Of a DNA stretch of 64,000 nucleotides, positions 11,920 to 24,400 are shown piece after piece (within the stretch, counting starts at the first letter, position 1; each line of letters opens with the position of its first letter). Source of the stretch: Amphiura filiformis (lineage: Eukaryota > Echinodermata > Ophiuroidea > Amphilepidida > Amphiuridae); assembly GCF_039555335.1 (NCBI RefSeq), contig NC_092628.1, positions 73,472,713 to 73,536,712 on the forward strand, read 5' to 3'. The position numbers and the translations under genes are program-made. The notes beneath the pieces were generated by a model. It did not search any database. It had not been told where the DNA came from and saw nothing but the letters and a program-made list of their open reading frames with translations.

Positions 11920-11925
11920 TTTATT
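11920..11925 (-). terminator. Possible poly(A) signal overlapping the stop codon
   Basis: On the minus strand the last codons read AAA TAA AAC, so AATAAA spans the stop codon of the SRCR receptor. If used, the 3' UTR would be only a few tens of bases long. No better AATAAA lies close downstream on that strand. Confidence 0.35.
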
Positions 11926-12467
11926 TTGCCTTTTGCAAAACAGATGAGTTTATATATTCCAATGTCTTCGCATCTTTGCCGCTCATTTCTGCTGGGGGTA
12001 ACATTTCGTCACGCTTCTTCAAATCACCATCAACATATGCATACGCATACTCATCTGTATTAAGATTTTCTTTATTTTCCAATGGCAATGTCTTCGGATC
12101 TTTCCCGCTCATTTCTGCTGATGGTAACATTTCGTTACGCATCTTCAAATCACCATCTACATACGCATACGCATACTCATCTGTGTTTTGATTTTCTTCA
12201 TTTTTCTCTGGAACGGAATAATAAGCTGAATGGTGTGCGTTTACTTTAGGGGTAAGGTAAATGTTGGGGTCGATTTCATTGTCTTGTGGGTCTCTAGCTC
12301 TGCCAATATTGGATTCGGTTTCAGTTGTTGATTCAGATCGGTTAGAGCCTTGCTTTTTGAGTTCCTCGTAGGGCTTGTCGTCAACATTGCTATTATTGTA
12401 TTGCATATAGACTGAGTCTGGTGGCTTAGTCTCATTCTGTTCCTCTGGAAAAGTTGTCTTCTTTGAC
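11921..12467 (-). CDS. SRCR receptor last exon: cytoplasmic tail with two 42-residue repeats
   Basis: Encodes residues 730-911. The tail opens with SKKTTFPEEQNE and contains many tyrosines: SVYMQY, PYEEL (a YxxL motif), IYLTP, SAYYSV and EYINS (a YxN motif). Residues 824-865 and 866-907 are an in-frame tandem duplication of 126 bp, each copy with NTDEYAYAYVDGDLK and AEMSGKD. YxN and YxxL motifs in other receptors bind SH2 proteins when phosphorylated; signalling here is inferred, not shown. AATAAA at 11925-11920 overlaps the TAA stop codon. Confidence 0.85.
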
Positions 12468-15400
12468 CTGTCGATTGTAAAGTTATGATTTTTTTAAATT
12501 AAATCAGCCAGTTTATTCTCATTAATTACATATACAAAGACAAATAATGATGCATGAATAAAATAAATATAGCAACCATAAAATACATATAAAGTAATAC
12601 AAACTGGCAGTGTAAAATCTAGGACACGGAGATACCCGATCAGCGAGTCTCCGGCAAGATAAAATATTTAAAAATTTTATGAAATTAATATAACATCCAT
12701 TCTTTATTATACATGAGAAGTTGGATTGACAGCTAAGACACCTGTACCATGAATTGAGGTCAACGAATAAACTTCGTTTGGTTTCTACTCACCTAAAAAT
12801 AAGATAGATAATAACTATTATCAGAATTACAAGTAAAACTGCACTCACAACTCCTGCAATGATACCTGTTTAAGAACAGAAAACAATAATTATTTCTCTA
12901 TATAAATATAGTACTAGAACGATTATAAATAATCAATTTTCGAGGTCACGGTGGGGAAGCATTTTGTCCGCTTCAACTTATGAAGGGCAGATTGCGAGTT
13001 CGAACCTCGGGCCAACCACGGCCCGATGTGCAGCGGTTTCATCGTGTTGTGCTTTTAAATAATTATTTTGCAAGGCCCTTATATTATGATGATTTTTAAC
13101 CAACCCTTGCGCTGTGCACCTGGTGTGAAAAAAAGTACAATTTTAACTTGGGTTTCGATTAAACAGAAGCGGTCAAGTATCTTCATTATTGAACTATCAA
13201 AAATTAATATTATCTATCAAACAACAGAATTGTTGTCATGGATTGCTGTATTCCAGTCTGCAGAGGACAGATACTATGGTGGTGCTTGTATTGGGCGGTG
13301 TTTTTTAAACAAACACATGATAAAATGTGAGAATCAGGTGCCAATAATATTCTCGTCGTGAATGTTATTTCGTTGACAGACAAATAACGATTTCTCCCAG
13401 GAACAACAAGCCTGGTATTTTACCGTTTTGAGCGACTTGGTTACCGTCTTGAATCGGATTCCCTGTAACAATAAAAGTGAAAATACAAAGGAGAAAAGCT
13501 TGTCAGTGTAGGTAATACTAAACACTGAATTGTCAAGCTTAAGAAACTTTTTCTAAATAATTCTAACCTTAGAATATTATACGCACTACTTGATTTCCGG
13601 GGGAGGGTCTAGGAATGCTTTTTAAACTAAAACAAAATCGTCCCACTGATAAGCACACAAATTTATCAAATAAATCAAAATATGTTGCCGCTTAAGGCAG
13701 CAAAAAACAAAACAAAAATTGTTCCTAAAATGGTTTCTGAAATTCTTTGGTATTTTGAGAAAATAAATCAATACATTTAGTGACCCGAACAGAAGAGAAC
13801 AAATATCAAATGATTTCTTAAAATCAAATGAGATATGATAAGTCCTGTTATACTCGTAATTATACACTTAGTAATCTAATTTGCAGCCTCATTCCAACCA
13901 CGTCTTTTCTCAAATGTCATTTACGTTACGATAAAACAACAATATAATTCAAGGGATGTGCACGTCAATGATAATGCCCTTTATATTATACTAACACCAA
14001 CTACATTAAAATATTGCCAACCTGTTGATGCATTTTGAGGCTTGTCGGATGATGTGACTGGAGCAGTAGTTGTATCTAAAATGAAATATTTGAGGAAAAT
14101 ATTAATAACCAACATCTTTGTCTACACCAGGATTGAAATAAAGATATAAAGAAAAACATACCAAATTTCTCAAAAAGTGGGGCGGCCATGGCATCTCCGG
14201 CCGCCCCACTTGCTACGGCCCTGGTCTACACTTATCTGATGGTACACTGCCTAGTCTACAAAATACTAATGTAATAGCGTCGTATTCGTGCAAGTGCAAT
14301 ATATAGACAGTGAACTTTCTTCGCCAGTCTACGGTAAGGAAGTTAAACCACCACTGACAAACAACTTCTAGCAAATATCTGAATTTGAATACAAACCGCA
14401 TATCATAATAGACATATGGATCCATATGCACAAAAGAGTTAGACCGGGAAACGTATTACAATTTATATAGATGAAGAAGATGTTTTAGTATTGGATAATG
14501 TTGTTATTGTTTGTGTTGCTGTTATTTTTTTATATTATTTCTTTTGACAGTTTGTTTTGTATGATCATCTTTTCCATTTTGCAGACACTTTTATTTTATT
14601 GACTTAAGGTTATTAACTATTTTAAACTGTTGCGATTTGGTAATTCACAGCATCTTGCGAATGGTAGAGAGCTTTGGCAAAAACTACACTGCTCATTTCA
14701 TAGCGAGCGTGTAGAAGAATTCAAATATCACAGATATACTTTTGTAGGTCCTGTGGTTCTTGAGTTATGTAAAGGGCCGTAACAACAACACTTTTGTGAA
14801 ACGTACATAACTCAATAACAACAATAAATTAAGCAAGTTTGCATTGTATAGTATTTTGTAGAATGAACTTTTGCAAAATATCAAGGTGTTATTTGTCAAT
14901 AATATATTGATCTAGATAATGAAAATCGATTTTTTTTTGGGTTGCTTCGACCAACAACACCTCATCTACTTTTAATCTTACCATAACACTCTACACCTGC
15001 TTGGTCACCATTTCCACAATCTGTTCTTTCCACTTCAAAGGAACAATTTTGCAAATGGTCATACATGTAGAAGTCTGTATAATAATTCGTGTGTTAAACA
15101 AAATAAATGTCACATTGACAGTCTTTTCCAAAACAGGTCTTTGCAAACAGATATTGAATTGCTTCCCTCCTCTATCATGTTTCTATACCTAATTTGCAAA
15201 TGATTTATGTTGATTGATTTATACTGTACCATTATGTTCTGGTACTTTACGAAACAGAGCTCCTTAATCCCGAGAATGTAATGGGAATAATCAGGATTCG
15301 CTTTATTAGAATCATTAAATGGAAGTTGGCAAAGTGCCCGGGAGACACCCCTCCCTTTGGAGGTGACGCATATGTAGAGCTATAAATACCCCCTTTATCA

Positions 15401-18400
15401 GCACCGCTCTTACTTGTTTTCGAACAATGCTCTCTCACTCAAAGTATGGGCCTATGATACAGAGTAAACCCTGAATATATACTACAATTGCAATAATGAA
15501 AACATTTATTAGACAATAACATGATAATCATAATAGTGTTACCATGACCACATCGGACATCTTTTACATGCAGCATTTTCCGATCAGCAGTAGTAGGATG
15601 AACGGTTGCCTTTCCGCCATAAAACCCAAGCTGACGGCATACCACAGAAGCTGCCCCATCATTCCACGTCTCATCGTATTCTCCTCCATCAAAGCAGACT
15701 GTGATCCAATCACCCCCATCATAAGATATTTCCAATCTACCTGTTGTCGTCGCATTATTTGCTAGGCGAATCTCTAGAAGATGGTCTTCAAATAAGTTGA
15801 GACAACGAAAAGTTTATTTTCTTAATTAAATATTACAATAAAACAAAATCAGAAATATAATTATGGGAAATGCATCATTAATTTCTTTAAATACAATTTG
15901 TGAGGCGTGCCCCAATATCTTATGAATATATACACCTCTAGTGCCTGTTTCTATTCATCGTTATGTATTCTTCTCCCGTGCATTATTTTCGCGAACTACC
16001 CTTCATAGCCCAAATTATATAAACCTGCACGCTAAACAATGCATTATCTAAAACCCGCACGCTAAACAATTCTAGATAATACGTGCACGCTCAAATACTA
16101 GAAATACTACTTGCACATAACTATATAGTAGAGTTAGGTGGCTCTTTCTACACAGAGGTCACATAACTATATAATTGTCTGTTCGATATATACCATCAAA
16201 AAAGAACGAATATACATTCTGTGGTGTTAAAATGGTATAGTTACAAACGGTGTTCTATTTTGCAAATATCATTGTCATAAATTATGATTAATGACCTCAA
16301 ATAAATCAAACATCAAATGAGAATAATCGAGCTTCTATTAATTAAAATGGGCCAAAAACAGGTGGATCATAATTATACAAGATGACACCATTGCAAAATA
16401 TTCAGCATTTTACAAATGAAATACATGTAGGCCTATATCTAAAATAACATGGCCGGGCCAGGGAAACTCACACTAGCGCATAATATCATGATCATGCTTT
16501 ATAATAATGAACAAATTGTAAAATCCCAATGTCGTGTGTTTTAATATAAAGTAGATTTTAAAGTTCAAATTATAGAGCTATAAAGTCCAGTTGATATTGA
16601 TAATGATATGTTTTTTCTCTCATCTCAATTCACCGTAGTACTAGGCGGACATCTAAATCGATCGTTTCCAGGTGAACTGGTTCAGTGCTCTCTGTGTTCG
16701 AAACCACGATATTAAATGATCACAACATAAATTCAATTGGTTACAAACCATGCGTGAATAAGTTACTAAAGTATGACGTATGGCGCAATCGATACCATTG
16801 ATAGCTAACTTATACAGGGATTGATTTTCTTTACCAGTTAAATGCTACCTAGCTGGTCAATGGCATGACGGTGTTTTTTAAAATGTAAGATATTTTCCCT
16901 AATATTAAAACTAATATAATGAATGCAGCAATTAATATTGCCTATTGTTTTAATACACTCAAAGTGTATGACGGATAATGTACTCGTGCAATTGCATTCG
17001 TCAAGATAATTGCACTTGCCATGGAATTATTGCATTTAGCTCTCGAGCCTATCGGCTCTCGAGATAAATGCAATAACTCCACGGCGCGTGCGATTATCTT
17101 GACGAATGCATTGCACTCAGTTCATTATCCTTATCATAATTTATGTTGTATTTAATACTAATAATTTACTTACCGAAACATGCAATACCTGCATATTGTC
17201 CGTTACAGTTTGTGTCTTCAACTTCAAAGAAACACTCTTGGATGTTGTAAAATAGACCTGAAATTTGTGAAAATCCAAGGATCATAATCTTCAACAGTTA
17301 TATATGGTTCCTATGTCCCCAAATAGAATAATGTTACAGCTATTATTTGATAGCAAAATGCTAATTATCCTAATTTGTAGATAACGTTATTTTCTCACCA
17401 TCTCCACAGCGAACATTGTTCACTGTCAAATCTGAACTAACAGATATGTCCCTTTTGATACAAACATTACGGCCTCCATAATATCCTAATTGACGACATG
17501 CTACCCATGCTGCTTGGCTGTTCCAGGATCTAGCATTAGTATCACCATAATAACATACTGCAATCCACTGATTCTCATGCAACAATTCAAGCCCGAAGTT
17601 ATCCGCAAGACGTATGTCTGGCGAAATGCCTAAATTAGGATCAATAACAAAGCAAAGGAGATTAAAAATATGTAATCTGCAACTGACCGGCTAAATGAAT
17701 TGAATATGTGATCACTTGCAAGTAACAGTTAACATTTATTATGAATAAAATATTATAACTTACTAAAACATTCGACACCAGCTTGCTTTTCTTCATAGCA
17801 GTCAGTTTCTCCCACTTCGAAAAAGCATTCTTGCAAGTTATTGAACAAACCTGTATAGGAAATTAATGTGTGTACTGAATTTGAATAAGGAAACACTATA
17901 AATATGTGCCACATAGTAAGAAATATGGAAACAACGGCGATATTTAACGATAATTGAATTAAGTGTCTCATTTTAAAAATACTGTACCATCACCACAGCG
18001 GACATCCATAACTTTGAGACTACTATTGACTGAGAGTCCATCGTAAATTTTGCTTCTTCCTCCATAATACCCTAGTTGTCGGCATGCTACCCAAGCCGCT
18101 TGATTATTCCACTCAATATCATTTGACATTACACCGTCATAACATAGAGGTAACCACAGCCCTTTGTACAACATCTCCAATCTACCTTCATCAGGCAAAG
18201 GGTCAATATCATATTCTTCGTGTACGAGCTTAATATCTAAAATTGTTTCTGAAAACAAATAAAAGGCGTTATACAAAATCATGGTTAATGGCAGATGTCT
18301 CAAACATGAAGGTCAACATTACATAAGTTATGTTCTATGCCATTTATTACGATAATGTTGTATTGTCATATCAGTGTTTGCGGCAAACATGACATAGAGC

Positions 18401-21400
18401 AATAAAATACGACCCACTTTTAAAGACTGGAAAAGAGGTTAAACAACACCGGAAACCAGTCTCAAGTGGAACAGATGACCAGATCAGTCATACCTGATGA
18501 AGTCCTCCGACGCGTAGGACGAAATATTGTAGTGAGTTAAAAATTTCACTTGGTTTTGTCAAGTATAATGTCGTTCATTTTATTTTTGCAATAAAATAGG
18601 TTATTATTGATGATTGCTCATTGCTATATTAGAATGATTTGCTTTTCAAATTTCAAACCGTTTGTAATGGACAAACAAAAAAATGGTTTAAAAAATATAT
18701 TGATAGTTTTTAGACGTTAATAGGGAGTAAATTTAACCTGAACAACAACAATAACAACAGTAACAAATAAATACAGTATCTCACCAAAGCACTCAACACC
18801 AGCTTGTCGGTCTCTATGGCAACTTGTATTTTCCAGTTCAAATACACAGTCTTGTAAATGATAAAACAATCCTGTACAGAAGAATCATGTTTGTAATCTT
18901 AAAACGAAACAGTTTTATACCAAAAACTTTACATAAATAACGGCAACGTTCCATTTCCATTAAATGTTTGTTGGTCTTGCTTAGGACAAATATTTCTTTG
19001 GCTTGAATTCGAGAGAAAAATTACCTACAACAAAGGAAAGGGAAACATGGCGTACACACTGCCTATTGTCAAAATATATTCAGGTATTATTAGTTCAGTT
19101 ACCATTTATACATCGAACATCGTTAACTGTAAGTTCACTTTTAACTGAGACTCCTTCGTAGACCTTCCTCCTCCCTCCATAATATCCGAGCTGTCGACAA
19201 GCTACCCATGCTGCTTGGTAACTCCATGAGTTATCCTGACCAGGCATTCCTCCATAATTACACGCTGCAATCCATTCTCCTTGGTAAGACATCTCCAGTC
19301 TACCTTCAGATAAACCTGGTGTTGCTGTAAACGTGTCCTCGTGCACCAAACGAATGTCTAGCAAATCTATTAAAAGCCAATAAGTGTAAACCCTTAAATG
19401 ACACCTTATACCGTTTCATATTTTATTCCTTTCACTAATGCAATTAAATTAATTAAGTATTTTTTACTCTAAGTCTACAGCAATTTATTTTTTAAGCATG
19501 AAAATGTAAGTTGCGATTTTAATCTGGGTTTCGCATTAACAATTTTTCTTAAATGTATTTACATGGTTAAATTAGAGCAATGTGGATATTAGAGATGGAC
19601 ACTGTCGAATCGACCCAGACCTAACATTAAATGAACTTCTTGCAAAGGCAAAATAACTAAATTGTTAATTATAATCTTACCGAAACATTCTACGCCAGCC
19701 TGTTGATTGTTTTCGCAAGGTTTATCTTCAAGCTCAAAAGAGCATTCTTTTAAATCAGTATAAAATCCTGTAACAGATTATATAGTCATCGTAATAATAA
19801 CACATATCTCTTCACTCATCATCTTAAGGTATCTGGAATGAGCGTTTTAAGCGTTTCGACAGTATTTTTTGTGGGACATGAGAGCACATCAGACTCGGAC
19901 ATATCGAATTTGGAATTCTGGAATTCACAATATAATACAAATTTTATGACAAATTATTAAAATTTGATATTTTTCACATTTTTGATATATAACAGTCCTC
20001 GAAATAAATTTTATAAACCTAATGATAATTCTTAAAGTGTATGTAGCTGGGAGGAAAAGCCGACGATCAATTGAAAATTTTGACCTTTCATATTGAAGAT
20101 ATGGATTCTTTTCCCAAAAGACCTATTTTTTTGGTGTTTTGAAAAAAAAATTCATATCTTCAATAAGAAAGGTCAAAATTTTCAATTGATCGTCGGCTTT
20201 TCATTCCACCTGCATACACTTCAAGTATAAATCATCAGATTTATAAAGTTTACTTGAGTACTGTTAAATATAAAAATATCAATTTTAATGATTTGCCATA
20301 AAATGTGTATTACATTGCGAATTTCAAAAATCTAAATTACTTGATATCAGAAGGACATTCTTTGTATTCAGAATGCAATTCGATATATCTGATGTGCTCT
20401 AATGTCCCACAATAAATACTGTCCAAACGTTCATACCCCAACCCTTAATGATGTTTTCAAATATATACATGATATATACGAGTAGGTTTATCTGAAAAGA
20501 GTTTTTTTTTCTTCCACAACATATATAAATTGATACAGAAAATTATTAAACGAAAGGACTAAAGACCGGTTTATAGTAATACCTACCAAGAATTGTGTCA
20601 TGTCAAATATTCGTGTGTGTATGTATAGGCCTATATATAATTTATAATTACCCTGTCCGCAACGAACATCATTTACGTTCAAATCACTCGTAGCTGGTAG
20701 TCCTTCATAGGCGATTCTTCTTCCTCCATGGTATCCTATCTGAAGGCATATAACCCATGCTTCCCGGTCACTCCATGGATGATCGTCATTACCACCGTCA
20801 TAACATACAGGTATCCATTGACCATTGTAAGACATCTCAAGCCTACCATTCAGCGGATTGTCATGGTTGACGCGAAATTCAAATTCTTGCTCTGGAGAAC
20901 AGAATAGCAGATTCAAAGGCTTTAATATTTGTATTTGATTACTTCAATTTGTTACGTATTCCCGTTTTGGTTCTGGTCTGGTCATACTAATCACTAATAG
21001 GAGTGTACTGATCTTACCAAAACATTCAACTCCAGCTTCCATGTCCAGGAGACAATCTGTATCTGTCTGGTCATAGGAACACTTTTCCATATTGTTATAC
21101 AGACCTGTAAGCGATTGATACTACGTTAATTGATAAGCAGTAAATACGTAATGTTGTTCCTTGTTTTTATTAAAGATTATCTGCCTAATGATTACTAAGA
21201 AGTATCAGGTCAGGTACCGCTTTACAGTTATCATAGAGGTCCATGGAGTTGACAGCGTTTATTGCATGTTTAAATGGATTGAGAATCCACGTACTTACCG
21301 TCTCCACAGGAAACATTATACAGTTTTGGTCCATCTGACACACCCTCGTAGACAGTCTTTCTTCCACCATAAAACCCAAGATGACGACATGCTACCCATG

Positions 21401-24400
21401 CTGCTTGATTGTTCCAGGTAACAACGCCATCTCCATAATGATCATAGCACACTGGGATAAAGTCACTTTCACCATGTAGCAGTACCTCCAGTTTTCCTAG
21501 TGCAACCCCATTATTTAGTTGTACACTAATTCCCGCAACTGTCGTGACGGGGAGGCATATAAGAATAAGAATTGTATTGTCAGAAACTTTTCATTTTTGG
21601 GTATTTTAAAGCCGAACCAAACATAACTTAATAGTTGATGTTGTTTAAACACTCATAACAGCTATCGCATACTTTTGGATACTTAATAATCATCATCCGC
21701 AGTTCTTGGGCGCGCACTTACGCCAGTTGTGACTTGCGTCAATAAAAGCAGTTGAGAAGCGTTTATGTGTATTTACGCGGACGTGTAAAGACGCTCGCAT
21801 CCATGTAATTATTTTGCGAACATATCCCGATGCCGATTCACATGATATAAAAAGGTCTATTGTCATGCGAATTGCCCTGTGGTACCTTATGGAGGGAGAT
21901 AATTTTATTTAAATGAGGATGACTCTGTCGTATTCCGTACATTATGTGGTAAGGGACTGTGTAATAATACCCCCCGTGAATAAATGAATGATTTTCTGGC
22001 AAACCAATTATGCTCATGTAGTAGTGCAATAATTATGCCCCACCCATCGGTGGAGAAATGGAGGGCCCTTTTCTCACAATGAGTTTTTTTTGTTTTGTAT
22101 CCTTTTTGATACAGGAAGAGAGTTTTGCAACTATAGCTTGGATGAGAAATCATCAAGTTTGGACTACCTGGGATCTGAGGGGTAAAGGAACAAAGTGGAC
22201 CACCTAGTATCAGCGATGTAAAGGACATAACGAACATTATCAAATATATACTTAAATGAAAAGTAAATAAACAGATCGTACAAAGGTAAAAAATATCATT
22301 GCTCTGATTTGAACAGGAAAGAGAAAGAGAAAAAAGTTGAACGCCAAATGAGCGTTGAGAGGCTAAATGATCTTTGTCGCTTCCTGCTAACTACTTTTCT
22401 TGAGTACCTTAATTCTGATATAGACGAAGAATTTGTAGCCATTTGTAAGACAGTTTTGGAGCAATTTTGTTTTGTACCCTTGACAATGAACCATATTGTG
22501 ACAGTAACATTAGAGGACTTCTGATTTTTGAAACATGTGTAGTCACTTTTGGAGCCATACCTTATAAAGTGGTATCACTTGGATTCTCCGACAAACCAGA
22601 GAACCAAAAGAAGACAAAAAATAGTGTTTTGTTTGCACAAGATATTATGTTCTTGTAGATTATGTGTTATTTTATGTGAATTAAATGGTCCACACCAGAG
22701 TTACATGAATCTTGATTGCATTATTGTTAAGAATGAGGAATATAGATTCAAAATATCCGGGGCAGAAGTTCAAGTACAACATTTTACTCAACATGGAAGG
22801 TTAACCTGCAGCTATATGATGAGTAAACATTTTGACTATAGCTTACATCCAAAATATTACTCAATATCAGTTGAGTCAACTTATGTTGCTCAACAGGTGG
22901 GTAAATACAGACTTGACATTTAATATGGAATATTTTTCGCAAAGTTCCAAGACTGGTCTGGACGGAGTCTGTATAGACCGCACGGGCTAAATATTAATTG
23001 GGGTGGGTCGGGAGATGGTGTAAAATAATTGTTTGATAGAAAATGTGCTTTCGATATGTTTACATAATGGTGCTCATAATGTACAGAATTTGCCTCAAAT
23101 GGCGGATTTAGGGAGTCTGAATTTGAGCTTTGTGGGGACACAACTTCGGACTTTATGCATCGTGGTTCTGTTATTATCAAATTTATAGGGGTTTGAGGTG
23201 ATATTTCTTAAACTTCGTCAGCAACTGGCATTCATCACAGCTGAAATACACTCACAATATACCAAGTTTTTGAACAGGAGAGGAGCTTAAAATAGGGCTC
23301 TTAAAGGCTGTACGTACTCAGAAAGTTTGAATGGCCCCCTGGGGTCAAATGTTATAAACTAATACGGTACAAAAACAACTGTGCGGATTCCTGATAGTCC
23401 AATGAACTCACACTGTTTCTTTGTGTACAGTAAGTTTATAACATTTGGTCCCAGGGGACCATTCACATTTTCTGAGTGCATACCACTTTATAGAGCCATA
23501 TTTTTAAAGCTCCTCCATCTTTCAAAACTGGCACTTATTGGTATTTAGGTTCAATAAAATTGCCTCAAACCTCACTAAATTTAATAATATTAGAATAATG
23601 TTGCTCAAATTCAGAAATTTTACCCCCACTAAATTCAATTTCAGTCTCCTTAAATCCGCCATTTTAGGCTAATTTACTACATTATGAGCGCCATAATGTA
23701 AACTAATAGAAAGCATATTTTCTGTCAAACAATTATTTTACACCATCTCCCGACACACCCCAATTAATATTTAGCCCGTGCCGTTATTGCAGACCTCTAC
23801 CAGACCAGTCTTGGAATTTTGCGAAAAAGTATATCAGTTGAGTCAATATCAGTTGAGTCAAATATATGTTGCTCAACAGCCCAGCAAACACAAAAACGTT
23901 TTTAAAACGTTTTAAATAAGTTATATTTTGGCTTTTGGTTTAGGTAAAAACGTTTTAATAACATTAAAATGTCGGGTTATATAAAGGTCATGATAACGTT
24001 TTAAAACGTTTTGTATGAAAACACACTACAACAATATTTTTAAATGTTTTCAAAAATGTTATTGTAAACTATTTTTGCAAACATTTTTGCCAAATATTAT
24101 GTCAATACTTAAATAACATTATGTTAAAATATTTGAACCCAGCAAACACAGAAATGTTCTTAAAATGTTTTTTCAAAACCTTTTAATAACATTTAAATGT
24201 CGGGTTATATAAAGGTCACGAAAACATTTTTAAAACGTTATTGAAATATTTTGGGCAAACATTTTTCACAAAATATTTTTTCAACCCCACAATAACATTC
24301 TGTTCAGAATGTTTTGTATCAAGTTTTCAAGAATGTTTTTGGAATGTTATTAAAACGTTTTTATACCCTGTATATAACCCGACATTTAAACGTTTTCTGT

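Noticed and set aside
12241-12435. Alternative frame ORF over the receptor tail
   Set aside because: It is a shadow of the last SRCR-receptor exon, whose frame is confirmed by phase and by the 42-residue repeats.
22309-22923. Three overlapping short ORFs on the plus strand
   Set aside because: They lie in the first intron of the SRCR gene, have no domain or splice logic, and run into repeat sequence.
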